From Clostridium thermobutyricum (GTDB lineage: Bacteria > Bacillota > Clostridia > Ch29), in contig JAENYD010000005.1 of the NCBI GenBank assembly GCA_016842005.1, forward strand, positions 62,001-126,000: 64,000 nt of DNA, in the 5' to 3' direction. The notes under the pieces were generated by a model. That model ran no database searches and was not told the DNA's origin. It saw only the letters and a program-made list of their open reading frames with translations. The number at the start of each line of letters is the position of its first letter. Position 1 is the first letter of the stretch. Below, piece by piece: positions 53,029-62,766 of the stretch. Made by a program: the position numbers and the translations under genes.

Positions 53029-53063
53029 GCTTTTAGCAAATCTGTGATAAGGAGGATATTGCC

Positions 53064-53678
53064 ATGAACAATAACCATATAAGCGAGAAACAGCAAGAAA
53101 TACTTGACTTCATAAAAGAAGAGTTATATTCCAAGGGCTATCCCCCGGCTGTCCGTGAGATATGCGAGGCAGTAAACCTCAAATCCACCTCCACTGTACA
53201 CGGGCATCTGGAAAGGCTGGAGAAAAAGGGCTACATAAGAAGAGACCCGACAAAACCCAGGGCTATAGAAGTCCTTGACAACTCCCCCCTGTCCATCGCC
53301 AGGGAGATGGTTGAAGTCCCCATCCTGGGAAAAGTCACTGCAGGTCAGCCTATACTGGCAGTGGAAAATATCGAAGATACCTTTCCCCTGCCTGTGGACT
53401 TTGTAAGCGGAGAAAACCCGTTTATTCTGACTGTCAGGGGAGACAGTATGATAGAGGCAGGTATCCTTGACGGGGACTATGTTGTTGTCAGACAGCAGCC
53501 GGTTGCAAGCAACGGTGACATTGTAGTGGCCCTCATCAATGATGAAGCAACGGTTAAAACATTCTACAAAGAAAAGGGTCATATAAGACTGCAGCCTGAA
53601 AATCAATTCCTGGAGCCCATAATTGTGGACGACGTTGTGATACTGGGCAAAGTTACAGGAGTATTCCGAAAGCTGTAG
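53064..53678 (+). CDS. lexA: SOS repressor LexA
   Basis: 204-residue repressor-protease. The N-terminal winged helix ([35 protein letters not shown] in the form STSTVHGHL) recognises SOS boxes. The C-terminal S24 domain has the Ala-Gly cleavage site in KVTAGQPI, the catalytic Ser in RGDSMIEAG and Lys in DEATVKTFY. RecA-stimulated cleavage would release recA, yneA and lexA, all of which carry boxes in this window. ATG after AAGGAGGA. Confidence 0.97.
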   Translation: MNNNHISEKQQEILDFIKEELYSKGYPPAVREICEAVNLKSTSTVHGHLERLEKKGYIRRDPTKPRAIEVLDNSPLSIAREMVEVPILGKVTAGQPILAVENIEDTFPLPVDFVSGENPFILTVRGDSMIEAGILDGDYVVVRQQPVASNGDIVVALINDEATVKTFYKEKGHIRLQPENQFLEPIIVDDVVILGKVTGVFRKL

Positions 53679-53700
53679 TCAAATGAAACATCACTATGAG

Positions 53701-53730
53701 ATAAGAACCGGGGATATCCCCGGTTCTTAT
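53701..53730 (+). terminator. Palindromic terminator after lexA
   Basis: A perfect 30-base palindrome (ATAAGAACCGGGG arms) lies 22 bases past the lexA stop. It is symmetrical, so it could serve both lexA and the convergent mazF. Confidence 0.75.
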
Positions 53731-53773
53731 GCCATTTTGCTTGACGTTGACCAATCAGTTGAGATTGAAGATA

Positions 53774-54121
53774 CTAAATATCCAGATATATTCTAATTAT
53801 ACTTCTCACCTTGTCTCTCATACTCTCTGAATAAATTTCTCCACATTTTTCACCAAGTCTGTCCTTTGAGATCGCTCTGATTTGATGTGCCATAACGATT
53901 GAATCCTTCTGAAGCCTTGTATCTTCCGCCTTTAATAATACTTCAGTAGGATAAATTTTTCTCCCGGGCTTATAGGATGTGATTGAGAGAATGGTTACTA
54001 TAGGCAGTGCATTATTTACCTCATCGGCTGAAATGACTAACACTGGCCTTATTCCTGATTGTTCGGACCCCCTGGATGGATTCAAATCTGCCCAGAAAAT
54101 CCCCCATTGATAGTTTACCAT
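53774..54121 (-). CDS. mazF: MazF/PemK-family mRNA interferase toxin
   Basis: 115-residue endoribonuclease toxin of a type II system. Family features: GIFWADLNPSRGSEQSGIRPVLVIS, VTILSIT, TEVLLKAEDTRLQKDSIVMAHQIRAI and a C-terminal helix. Its start overlaps the antitoxin stop by 7 bases, the usual antitoxin-first order. The cleavage sequence cannot be predicted. The pair sits in a housekeeping region, so it may be the chromosomal EndoA-type system or a small insertion. Confidence 0.92.
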   Translation of the reverse strand: MVNYQWGIFWADLNPSRGSEQSGIRPVLVISADEVNNALPIVTILSITSYKPGRKIYPTEVLLKAEDTRLQKDSIVMAHQIRAISKDRLGEKCGEIYSESMRDKVRSIIRIYLDI

Positions 54122-54387
54122 TCTTCTTCACCCTTCTCTGTTTCACTGTCAGCATACTCGTACAACTTCATATTTTCCTCAAGATCCTTCATAAACAGCG
54201 GATCTTCAGAAGCTTTTAACATCTCTTTATATAACCTCTCTTTTTCTATTTTAATTACGTATTCTTCCAACGCCTCTCTAACGCCGGAATTAATTGAAGG
54301 AATATAGTTCTTATTGGCATATTCTTTGATTTTATCCAACAGTTCTATTGGCAGAGAAAATGTAGCATTCTTAACCTTCGAACCCAT
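54115..54387 (-). CDS. mazE: Ribbon-helix-helix antitoxin of the MazF pair
   Basis: 90-residue protein with an N-terminal ribbon-helix-helix (VKNATFSLPIELLDKIKEYA) for DNA binding and an acidic C-terminal half (DLEENMKLYEYADSETEKG) that should wrap the toxin. It overlaps mazF. Upstream direct repeats are a likely operator. GAGGTGG precedes the ATG. Compared with the EndoAI antitoxin of Bacillus it is of similar size and order. Confidence 0.85.
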   Translation of the reverse strand: MGSKVKNATFSLPIELLDKIKEYANKNYIPSINSGVREALEEYVIKIEKERLYKEMLKASEDPLFMKDLEENMKLYEYADSETEKGEEEW

Positions 54388-54404
54388 AAAACCACCTCGG
54401 TTAT

Positions 54405-54425
54405 ATATTGTATAATCATATTGTA
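54405..54425. promoter_or_regulatory. Direct-repeat operator of the toxin-antitoxin pair
   Basis: ATATTGTA occurs twice, 13 bases apart (54405-54412, 54418-54425), within the 70-base gap before mazE. Spaced direct repeats on one DNA face region are typical of RHH antitoxin operators. Confidence 0.5.
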
Positions 54426-54457
54426 ATATATCAAAGAATATTATGCAATATCAACTC

Positions 54458-55741
54458 CTATATATGTATATGTCCCTCTTCCCTCATTCCCTGGAGGGTA
54501 GCAAGCACTCCCAGCCTGGTATTGTCCCAGGTAAGTCCTCCCTGGAGATATCCGTAGTACGGTTTCCTTAAGGGGGCGTCAGCGCTCAGTTCTATGGATG
54601 AACCCTGTATAAAGGCTCCGGCGGCCATAATCACCTGGTGCCCGTATCCGGGCATATCCCACGGATAGGGTGTGACAAAGCTGTCTACGGGAGCTCCTTT
54701 TTGTATGCCCCTGCAGAATGATATGAGCTGCTCTTCTGTCTGGAATTCAATGGACTGAATAATATCGCTCCTGTCCTGGTTGTATCGCGGGGAGACCCTG
54801 AAGCCCAGTATCTCAAATATCCTTGAAGCGTAGACCGCCCCTTTGAGCGCTTCGGATACAACATGGGGTGCAAGAAAAAACCCCTGCAGAAATGAACGGT
54901 TTATGCCCAGGGTGGCACCGCATTTCTTCCCCAGCCCCGGGGCTGTCAATGCTGCTGCAGCCTTTTCCACCAGTTCTTTTTTTCCCACAATGTACCCTCC
55001 TGTGGGGGCCAGTCCCCCGCCCGGGTTTTTTATAAGGGACCCGGCTATGATATCGGCACCCACCTGCGGCGGCTCAAGCTTCTCCAGGAATTCGCCGTAA
55101 CAGTTATCCACCATGCATATTACATCTTTCCTTATCCCCTTCACCGTTTTTATTATATTTTCAATCTCATCCAGGGAAAGAGCAGGACGCCAGTCGTATC
55201 CCGTGGACCTCTGCATAAAAACCAGTCTTATGTCCTGTGTAATTTCCGTTTTTATTCCATCGTAGTTCACACGGCCATTCAACAGGTCAACCTGCCTGTA
55301 GCCAATACCGAACTCCCTCAGATTTCCCGGTGCACTACCCCTGATACCCAGTACTTCTTCAAGGGTATCGTAAGGCTTGCCGGTCACCGACAATACCATG
55401 TCCCCCGGCCTCAGAATCCCTTTCAGGCAGGCAGTCAGGGCATGGGTTCCGGAAACAAACTGCATCCTTACCAGGGCATCCTCCCCTCCGAAAACCCTTG
55501 CATAAATTCTATCAATTGCCTCCCTTCCGGCGTCACCGTAACCATATCCGGTTGTACCGGCAAAATGGCTGTCGCTTACCCTTTCCTCCTGCATGGCCTT
55601 AAGCACTTTTGCCTGGTTAAAAAGCCGTATATGGTCTATCCTTTCAAACTGTTCTTTTATATCCTTCACAGTCAGCCTGTCCAGATGGACAAGCTCCTTA
55701 TCCAGCTTTAACATTTCCTCAATGGTTGCAGATACTTCCAT
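54458..55741 (-). CDS. ynbB: PLP-dependent YnbB / methionine gamma-lyase family protein
   Basis: 427-residue fold-type-I PLP enzyme of the family once called aluminium-resistance protein. Features: FAGTTGYGYGDAGREAID, FVSGTHALTACLKG, MVDNCYGEFLE and the cofactor Lys in GSLIKNPGGGLAPTGGYIVG. Its true reaction is not established; it is related to cystathionine gamma-synthase and methionine gamma-lyase. The B. subtilis order spoVK-ynbA(hflX-like)-ynbB is kept except that the ynbA gene is missing. ATG after GAGGGGTGA. Confidence 0.9.
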   Translation of the reverse strand: MEVSATIEEMLKLDKELVHLDRLTVKDIKEQFERIDHIRLFNQAKVLKAMQEERVSDSHFAGTTGYGYGDAGREAIDRIYARVFGGEDALVRMQFVSGTHALTACLKGILRPGDMVLSVTGKPYDTLEEVLGIRGSAPGNLREFGIGYRQVDLLNGRVNYDGIKTEITQDIRLVFMQRSTGYDWRPALSLDEIENIIKTVKGIRKDVICMVDNCYGEFLEKLEPPQVGADIIAGSLIKNPGGGLAPTGGYIVGKKELVEKAAAALTAPGLGKKCGATLGINRSFLQGFFLAPHVVSEALKGAVYASRIFEILGFRVSPRYNQDRSDIIQSIEFQTEEQLISFCRGIQKGAPVDSFVTPYPWDMPGYGHQVIMAAGAFIQGSSIELSADAPLRKPYYGYLQGGLTWDNTRLGVLATLQGMREEGHIHI

Positions 55742-55864
55742 GTTCAGTCACCCCTCGCCTTCTTCTTCATCCGTAACTATTATATATCCACCATGCCTCA
55801 ACATCAATTCATACAAAGGGAGCCATCCCTTCGCAAAGCGGAAAGTCTTTGTCTGCCACTGATA

Positions 55865-56794
55865 TCAATCTTCCCCGTCCGCATCTATTATATCCTGCAT
55901 CTCAATGGTCATCAATTGTTCTTTGCTAATTTTGTCTCCCTTTGCCAGCCTCAGCGCCTGTTTTCTTACGGCCCTTTCAATAAGGTTTCTCACAAACCTC
56001 GCATTTCCCATTGCCAGCTCCCTGCTGGCAAATGCGCTATGGAGTATATCCCTGACCTTTGCCCTGGCCCCCGGTGTGAGAATATACTGTCTTTCCTTAA
56101 CCATGGAGTCGGATATCCTCATAAGCTCTTCTATACTATAATCTGAAAACTCCATATGTATGGGAAACCTGGATTTAAGACCGGGATTGGTCTTAAGAAA
56201 ATAATCCATCTCATTCCTGTAACCGGCCAGAATTAATATCAGGTCTTCCTTATTGTCTTCCATGGCCTTAACAATTGTATCTATGGCCTCCTTTCCGAAA
56301 TCCCTTTCCCCTCCCCTGGCCAGTGAGTATGCCTCATCTATAAACAGTATCCCCCCAAGGGCTTCGTCAATCATTTTTCTGGTCTTCTGGGCGGTCTGTC
56401 CGATGTACTCCCCTACAAGGTCAGCCCTTTCCACTTCCACAATATGCCCTCTGGACAGCAGTCCTATGCTTACAAACGCCCTGCCCAGCAGTCTTGCCAC
56501 TGTGGTTTTACCGGTACCTGGATTCCCCTTGAATATCATATGCAGCACCAGCGGTTCGGACGCCAGTCCCATTCTTTTTCTTTCCTTCTGGACTTTTATG
56601 TACGCATGGATCTCACTTACCAGCCTCTTAACCTTTTCCAATCCAATGAGCGAGTTAAGTTCAGCCAGCACATCCTCAATATCCTCCCTTGCCTCTCCCC
56701 TCCCGGATTCCGCACCGTTATGCGCCGGAAGCTGAAACTGTGACATGGTTACCCTGTAGCTGCCTGAAACAGAGGGAATCTTTTTTATCAGCAA
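55865..56794 (-). CDS. spoVK: Stage V sporulation protein K (AAA ATPase)
   Basis: CbxX/CfqX-type AAA+ ATPase of 309 residues, needed for late spore maturation in Bacillus. It has LNSLIGLEKVKRLVSEIHAY, Walker A GNPGTGKTTVARLLG, Walker B GGILFIDEAYSLARGG, and the sensor region ILILAGYRNEMDYFL. The start is TTG with GAGGTGAT five bases before; an internal ATG at about residue 18 is possible. It lies between hfq and ynbB as in Bacillus. Confidence 0.94.
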   Translation of the reverse strand: MLIKKIPSVSGSYRVTMSQFQLPAHNGAESGRGEAREDIEDVLAELNSLIGLEKVKRLVSEIHAYIKVQKERKRMGLASEPLVLHMIFKGNPGTGKTTVARLLGRAFVSIGLLSRGHIVEVERADLVGEYIGQTAQKTRKMIDEALGGILFIDEAYSLARGGERDFGKEAIDTIVKAMEDNKEDLILILAGYRNEMDYFLKTNPGLKSRFPIHMEFSDYSIEELMRISDSMVKERQYILTPGARAKVRDILHSAFASRELAMGNARFVRNLIERAVRKQALRLAKGDKISKEQLMTIEMQDIIDADGED

Positions 56795-56978
56795 TGTCCA
56801 TCACCTCAAAATGAATACTATAATCATGATATGCTGCCGGCATGTTTATAGTTACAGGGAAACGATAAGCAGATACAGCTGGCGAAGTCCTGCCATTATT
56901 CTGTGGGCAGGAATATCCTCAATGAAAAAATAATGCCTGTATAGAAAAGGAATAGGCCGGCGAAATCGGCATCCTCAA

Positions 56979-57026
56979 GATTAAATAAGCCGGCCCGGGC
57001 TAAAAACCGGGCCGGCTTATTTAATC
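56979..57026 (-). terminator. Very strong hairpin terminator of hfq
   Basis: A 20-bp perfect stem begins GATTAAATAAGCCGGCCCGG and has an eight-base loop. It starts five bases after the hfq stop. On the minus strand the downstream arm ends in CTTATTTAATC. The rest of the gap to spoVK (56795-56978) holds nothing I can name. Confidence 0.8.
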
Positions 57027-57031
57027 TGCAG

Positions 57032-57277
57032 CTATTTTACCTTGTTGTTGTCGGTAAATATAAAGGCTAAGGGCTTTTGAGGTGAAATTGTAGAGACCGC
57101 ATGTTTATACACAAGCTGCTGCTTTCCTTCCATCTCCATAACAATAGTGTAGTTGTCAAAGCCTTTCACATATCCCTTCAGCTGATACCCGTTTACCAGG
57201 TATACAGTGATGGCAACATGTTCTTTTCTTACCTGATTTAAAAAAACATCCTGCAAATTGATATTGCTCTTATTCAT
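57032..57277 (-). CDS. hfq: RNA chaperone Hfq
   Basis: 81-residue Sm-like protein forming hexamers that bind U-rich RNA. Sm1 ([35 protein letters not shown]) and Sm2 with [10 protein letters not shown] (the KH of the uridine pocket) are complete. It follows miaA, as in most bacteria. Firmicute-type length with a short C-terminus. ATG after GGAGGGGA. Confidence 0.98.
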   Translation of the reverse strand: MNKSNINLQDVFLNQVRKEHVAITVYLVNGYQLKGYVKGFDNYTIVMEMEGKQQLVYKHAVSTISPQKPLAFIFTDNNKVK

Positions 57278-57300
57278 GGTATCCCCTCCGCAAAATAAAT

Positions 57301-58254
57301 TTAAACTCTCAGCCTGGAACTAACATGCTCTATTATAAAATCTGCAATGTCTTCCATACTGTCAAAATTTTCAACATCAACCCAGAATATTCTATCATCT
57401 CTCCTGAACCATGTAAACTGCCTTTTGGCGAATCTCCTGGTATCCCTTTTAATAATATACACTGCTTCCTCAAGAGTACATTTACCCTCCAGATAATATA
57501 TTATCTCTTTATATCCCAGTCCCTGCATAGAGGGCATATGCTCCGCATAGCCCCTTTCCAGCAGACTTTTAACTTCTTCCACCAGCCCCTCTGCAATCAT
57601 CTTATCCACTCTGTCGTTAATCCTTCTGTAGAGGTCCTTTCTATTCATCCTGAGGCCAATCATGACGGGGTTATACTCCAGGGTATTATTTCTTTGCGGT
57701 TGTCTGTGAAAATATGAGGCCGGTTTCCCTGAACAGTGATATACTTCCAAGGCCCTGATCACCCGCTTGACATCATTGGGGTGAAGCCGGGCTGCAGTCT
57801 CAGCGTCTACTTTTTCCAGCATCCCATGTAAATACTCATTCCCCCTTTCACCGGCCAATTCTCTCAGTTCTTTCCTCAGTCCAGGGTCCGAAACCGTCTC
57901 GGTAAAATCCAGGTTATAGACAAGTGAATTTATGTATAGTCCGGTTCCTCCCACAATAATGGGCAGTTTGCCTTTATTATGTATGTGCTTGATATAAGTT
58001 CTGGCCATTCTTTGAAAGTCTGCCACAGTAAAATCCTGATCCGGCAGAACCATGTCTATCATATAGTGCTTTATACCTTTCATTTCTTCTCTTGTCGGTT
58101 TGGCAGTACCTATATCCATATACTTATATATCTGCATGGAATCTGCGGATATGATTTCCCCGTTCAACCCGGATGCCACCAGTATGGATGTCCCCGTTTT
58201 ACCCACTGCCGTTGGTCCTACAATTATAACAACCGGCTTTTTCAATATTTGCAT
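57301..58254 (-). CDS. miaA: tRNA dimethylallyltransferase MiaA
   Basis: Adds an isopentenyl group to A37 of tRNAs reading U-starting codons. 317 residues: P-loop [44 protein letters not shown], and the C-terminal [13 protein letters not shown]. MiaB, which methylthiolates its product, is encoded at the end of the window. The ribosome site is a run of nine G on the coding strand, an unusual homopolymer right before ATG. Confidence 0.97.
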   Translation of the reverse strand: MQILKKPVVIIVGPTAVGKTGTSILVASGLNGEIISADSMQIYKYMDIGTAKPTREEMKGIKHYMIDMVLPDQDFTVADFQRMARTYIKHIHNKGKLPIIVGGTGLYINSLVYNLDFTETVSDPGLRKELRELAGERGNEYLHGMLEKVDAETAARLHPNDVKRVIRALEVYHCSGKPASYFHRQPQRNNTLEYNPVMIGLRMNRKDLYRRINDRVDKMIAEGLVEEVKSLLERGYAEHMPSMQGLGYKEIIYYLEGKCTLEEAVYIIKRDTRRFAKRQFTWFRRDDRIFWVDVENFDSMEDIADFIIEHVSSRLRV

Positions 58255-58269
58255 CCCCCCCCCGGTCTT

Positions 58270-60072
58270 CTACTGTATCCTATTAAACATTTTCTCCAGC
58301 TCATACCTGGTAAGAGAAACCATAACCGGTCGGCCGTGGGGACATGTAAAGGGCATTTCAGTCTCATTAAGCTGCTCCACGAGGGCTTTCATTTCCTGTA
58401 ATGACAGCCTGTGATTGGCTTTCACAGCCTTCTTGCAGGACATTTTTATAATATCCTCTTCTTTTAATCTTATGTCCTTTCCCATACCGGTCTGTGAAAA
58501 GCCATCCACCAGTTCTTTTAAAAATTCCCTGGATTGAGGAATTCCAAATATAACAGGCACAGCCCTTAAGGCAAAAGCATTGACACCAAAATCCTCCAGT
58601 TCAAAACCCATTTTTATCAGGGAGTCCATGTTCTGCCGAAGCACTTCCGCTTCTGCCGGGCTCATTTCCATCACTTCCGGTTGGACCAGCCTCTGGGATT
58701 GGGGAGTGCTACGTTTCATCCAGGCGGTGAGCTGTTCGTAGGCAATTCTCTCATGGGCGGCATGCTGATCTATTATATATACGCATTCCTCCCCTTCTGC
58801 AAGAATAAATGTTGAAAGGAACTGCCCTATAATCCTCATGTACGGCAGTCTGCCCTTGTCATCTTTTATATTATTATCCACTTGTTGCCTATTATATTCA
58901 AGTCTTTCGTCTGTGTCAGAAGTTTTTTGTTTCTCCGCATCCGAGTACACTTTTGTCCCTTTATCCGGGGATACTGTACCCCCTTCTTTAACTGCAAGGA
59001 ATGACAGGTCAAATTTTTCCTGACTTTGTTCACCGAATTTTTTCTTGAAAAACGGCCTCTGAGCCGGCTCCGCTATCCATCTGCCCTTTTCCAGGCTGAC
59101 CCTGATGCAGTCCACCACCGCCCCCTTTACCTTCTCCTCATCCTTAAACTTCACCTGCAGCTTGGTGGGGTGAACATTGACATCCACCTGTTTAGGGTCA
59201 AGGGATAGAAAAAGCACTGCCACAGGATACCTGTTAACCATTACAAGGGTCCTGTATGCTTCCTGTATGGCTTGCGATATCAGGTCGCTTTTTACATATC
59301 TGCCGTTGATATAGAAAGTCTGATGGTTCCTGTTACCCCTGGTTATATGGGGGCGGGACAAAAACCCCTGGACATGTATTCCCGGGCTGGTACATCCCAC
59401 TTTGACCAGATTATTCCCCATCTCTCTACCGTATATCGAAACGATGGTATCCAGCAGATTGCCGTTACCGGGAGTATTGACCAGGACTCTGCCGCCGCTG
59501 GTAAACCTGAAGGAAATGTCGGTTCTGGAGAGAGCCAGCCTGCTTACCATATCGCTTACCTGTGATGCCTCCCGGGCATCATTCTTCAAGTACTCCCTCC
59601 GGGCAGGAGTATTATAAAACAGGTCCCTCACTTCTACGGAAGTTCCCTTAGGACATCCTTCTTCCCTGTATTCCACCTCTTCACCGCCGTTGATGCGGTA
59701 CAAAGTGCCTTCCAGGTCCTCCCCTGTTTTGGTTTTAAGGGTCACTCTGGAAACTGCAGCTATACTGGCCAGGGCCTCTCCCCTGAATCCCAGAGACAGT
59801 ATTTTCTCCAGGTCCTCTGCCTTCTCTATTTTGCTGGTGGCATGACGCATAAATGCCCTTGGAACATCTTCCCTGTCTATGCCGCTACCGTTATCCGAAA
59901 CCCGGATAAGGGATTTCCCTCCCTTTTCAATCTCAACGACAACCAGTGAAGCTCCTGCATCTACAGAGTTCTCCACCAGCTCTTTTACTACCGAAGCCGG
60001 ATTTTCCACCACTTCACCGGCAGCAATTTTATCGACCGTTACCTTGTCCAGCACTTTTATCCTGTCTGTCAA
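58270..60072 (-). CDS. mutL: DNA mismatch repair protein MutL
   Basis: 600-residue mismatch-repair ATPase. The N-terminal GHKL ATPase has ELVENSVDAGAS, DNGSGI and GFRGEALASI. The C-terminal dimerisation domain has the endonuclease motif DQHAAHERIAYEQL (DQHA-x2-E-x4-E) and the zinc-site CPHGRPV, so it is a nicking MutL as expected in organisms lacking MutH. The start is TTG overlapping the mutS stop (TTGA), with AGGTGAGGA upstream. Confidence 0.97.
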   Translation of the reverse strand: MTDRIKVLDKVTVDKIAAGEVVENPASVVKELVENSVDAGASLVVVEIEKGGKSLIRVSDNGSGIDREDVPRAFMRHATSKIEKAEDLEKILSLGFRGEALASIAAVSRVTLKTKTGEDLEGTLYRINGGEEVEYREEGCPKGTSVEVRDLFYNTPARREYLKNDAREASQVSDMVSRLALSRTDISFRFTSGGRVLVNTPGNGNLLDTIVSIYGREMGNNLVKVGCTSPGIHVQGFLSRPHITRGNRNHQTFYINGRYVKSDLISQAIQEAYRTLVMVNRYPVAVLFLSLDPKQVDVNVHPTKLQVKFKDEEKVKGAVVDCIRVSLEKGRWIAEPAQRPFFKKKFGEQSQEKFDLSFLAVKEGGTVSPDKGTKVYSDAEKQKTSDTDERLEYNRQQVDNNIKDDKGRLPYMRIIGQFLSTFILAEGEECVYIIDQHAAHERIAYEQLTAWMKRSTPQSQRLVQPEVMEMSPAEAEVLRQNMDSLIKMGFELEDFGVNAFALRAVPVIFGIPQSREFLKELVDGFSQTGMGKDIRLKEEDIIKMSCKKAVKANHRLSLQEMKALVEQLNETEMPFTCPHGRPVMVSLTRYELEKMFNRIQ

Positions 60073-62690
60073 TCATCCTCACCTACCATCCCTGCTGCAC
60101 TTTCCCTGATCATACTCAGCTTGTTCAAAGCCTCCAGGGGGGTCAGGGAGTTAATATCCAGAGAGACAATCTCTTTCAAGAAGTGTTTATATTTATACGT
60201 AAACAGGTCCAACTGCTCCGGCTCACCTTTCTTGCCGGTTTTTACGCCGTTTTTTGCTATATCCGTCTCTTCCAGTTTAAAGAGTATTTCCTTCGCCCTG
60301 TCTATTACACTCTTCGGCAGTCCCGCCAGTCCCGCCACCTGAATGCCATAGCTCTGGTCCGCCCCTCCCCTGATAACCTTTCTCAAAAATATTATTTCTT
60401 CTCCCTTTTCTTTGACAGCAATACAATAGTTCTTTACCCCTTCCAGTTTTCCTTCCAGTTCGGTCAACTGATGGTAATGGGTGGCAAACAACGTTCTGGC
60501 CCTGAGTGACGCATTCTCCGATATATGCTCAATTACCGCCCAGGCTATACTCAAACCGTCGAAAGTACTTGTGCCCCTTCCTATCTCATCAAGGATTAAA
60601 AGACTCCTTCCGGTGGCATTGTTCAGGATATTGGCCACTTCGCTCATTTCCACCATGAAGGTGCTCTGACCGGATGCCAGATCATCGGAAGCTCCCACTC
60701 TTGTGAATATCCTGTCAACAACCCCCAGCCTGCAGTAAGATGCAGGTACAAAACTGCCAATCTGCGCCATAAGGACTATTAACGCCACCTGGCGCATATA
60801 TGTGGATTTTCCCGCCATATTGGGTCCGGTAATGATGCACAGGCGGTTATCCCCGCAATCCAGCAGGGTATCGTTGGGAACAAAGTTATTGATACCCAGC
60901 ATTTTCTCAACAACAGGGTGCCTGCCGTCTTTAATTTGAATGGACAGGTCATCGCTTACCTTCGGTCTCACATAGCCGTTGTCAGAGGCGGTCCTTGCCA
61001 GGGAACAAAGGGCATCAAGGAGGGCTACACACAGGGAAGTTTTTTTAATCCTCTCAACCTCCCCTGCGATTTCTTCCTTTATCTTTAAGAAAAGCCGGTA
61101 TTCCAGTTCTATTACCTTTTCCTGGGCCCCCAGTATGGTATTCTCCATTTCTTTCAGTTCCGGAGTTATATATCTTTCGGCATTGGCAAGGGTCTGCTTC
61201 CTGATATAGTCATCAGGCACCTGGGAAATATTGGATTTTGTCACTTCCAGGTAATATCCAAACACCTTGTTAAAACCGACTTTCAAAGATTTTATGCCTG
61301 TTCTGTCCCTTTCCTTCTTCTCCAGGGAGGCCACCCAGTTCTTGCCCTCCCGGGAGGCTTTCCTCAGTCTGTCAATTTCGTCGTCATATCCGTCTTTTAT
61401 TATATTCCCCTCTTTTATTCCTACGGGAGGGTCGGGATATATAGATCTACCTATCAGCTCCCGCACATCCTCCAGCAGGTCCATGTCATCCCTTATATCT
61501 GAAAGGATGTCAGTCCTGCATGGAACAAGGGCCTGTTTCAGAGCAGGCAATACTTCCAGCGACTGCTTCAGGGCAATGAGGTCTCTGGCATTGGCATTCC
61601 CGTATATTATCCTGCCCATCAATCTTTCCATATCGTATACTTTTGCTGTATGTTCCCTTATTTCCTCCATCAGCATCAGGCTGCCCTTCAGCTCTTCCAC
61701 TCCATCCAGCCTTATGTTTATATCATCGGGATTGATAAGGGGCTGCTCTATCCATTTTCTCAGCATCCTGCCCCCCATGGCAGTCTGGGTTTTATCAAGC
61801 AGCCAGAGAAGGGAACCTTTTTTCTCCTTTGACCTCATGGTCTCTGTAAGTTCCAGGTTTCTCCGGGTAGATGCATCCAGCAACATATAATCGTCTACCG
61901 AGTATATTTCCACCCTGTCTATATGTGAAAGGGATACCTTCTGTGTCTCTTCAAGATATTCCAGCAGAGCACCCAGAGCTCTTACACACAGGGGCTTGTC
62001 CTTCAACCCCAGGCCTTCAAGGCTGGCTACCCTGAAATGTCGTCTTATCCTCATCTCTCCGTTCTTTTGGGAAAAACTCCAGTCATGATATTCATTGACG
62101 GGTACATCCAGCCTTAATCTCATTTCACTTATGATTTTGGTTTCCATAAGAATATTACCGTTAACCAATATCTCCCTGGGTTGTATTTTTGTCAATTCTG
62201 CCATCAGTTTTGAATTGCTTGCCCCGTCAATCCACGTTGTTTTCATCTCTCCCGTGGATATATCGGCATAGGCGATACCATACCGGTCCTCACCATAATA
62301 CACAGTAAGGACATAGTTGTTTGTCTTTTCTTCCAGCATGGACTGGTCAATGACTGTCCCGGGAGTGATTACCCTCACTACCTCTCTTTTCACTATCCCT
62401 TTAGCTGCTGACGGGTCTTCGGTTTGCTCGCAGATGGCAACCTTATACCCCTTCTTGATCAGCCTTGCTATATAGGAATGGGCGGAATGATGGGGCACCC
62501 CGCACATGGGAGCCCTTTCATCCAGCCCGCAGTCTCTTCCGGTAAGAGTAATCTCCAGTTCCCGGGAAGCAACCCTGGCATCTTCAAAAAACATCTCGTA
62601 AAAATCTCCCAGCCTGAACAGCAGTATGCAGTCCTGATACTGTTCCTTCAGTTGCAAATATTGTTTCATCATTGGTGTCAGTTGTGCCAA
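60069..62690 (-). CDS. mutS: DNA mismatch repair protein MutS
   Basis: 873-residue mismatch recogniser. The N-terminal domain has the mismatch-contacting Phe-x-Glu in GDFYEMFFEDA. The C-terminal ABC-type ATPase has Walker A GPNMAGKSTYMRQ, the signature and Walker B LILDEIGRGTSTFDG, and ATHYHQLTELE. Length is standard for MutS1. The start is TTG after GGGAGGAGG. Translationally coupled to mutL. Confidence 0.98.
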   Translation of the reverse strand: MAQLTPMMKQYLQLKEQYQDCILLFRLGDFYEMFFEDARVASRELEITLTGRDCGLDERAPMCGVPHHSAHSYIARLIKKGYKVAICEQTEDPSAAKGIVKREVVRVITPGTVIDQSMLEEKTNNYVLTVYYGEDRYGIAYADISTGEMKTTWIDGASNSKLMAELTKIQPREILVNGNILMETKIISEMRLRLDVPVNEYHDWSFSQKNGEMRIRRHFRVASLEGLGLKDKPLCVRALGALLEYLEETQKVSLSHIDRVEIYSVDDYMLLDASTRRNLELTETMRSKEKKGSLLWLLDKTQTAMGGRMLRKWIEQPLINPDDINIRLDGVEELKGSLMLMEEIREHTAKVYDMERLMGRIIYGNANARDLIALKQSLEVLPALKQALVPCRTDILSDIRDDMDLLEDVRELIGRSIYPDPPVGIKEGNIIKDGYDDEIDRLRKASREGKNWVASLEKKERDRTGIKSLKVGFNKVFGYYLEVTKSNISQVPDDYIRKQTLANAERYITPELKEMENTILGAQEKVIELEYRLFLKIKEEIAGEVERIKKTSLCVALLDALCSLARTASDNGYVRPKVSDDLSIQIKDGRHPVVEKMLGINNFVPNDTLLDCGDNRLCIITGPNMAGKSTYMRQVALIVLMAQIGSFVPASYCRLGVVDRIFTRVGASDDLASGQSTFMVEMSEVANILNNATGRSLLILDEIGRGTSTFDGLSIAWAVIEHISENASLRARTLFATHYHQLTELEGKLEGVKNYCIAVKEKGEEIIFLRKVIRGGADQSYGIQVAGLAGLPKSVIDRAKEILFKLEETDIAKNGVKTGKKGEPEQLDLFTYKYKHFLKEIVSLDINSLTPLEALNKLSMIRESAAGMVGEDD

Positions 62691-62766
62691 CAGCTTTCCT
62701 CCTCCCAGAATCTGTTAACAACTATTTTCAAGCATATTATATCATAAAATACCAATTTAAACCGGG

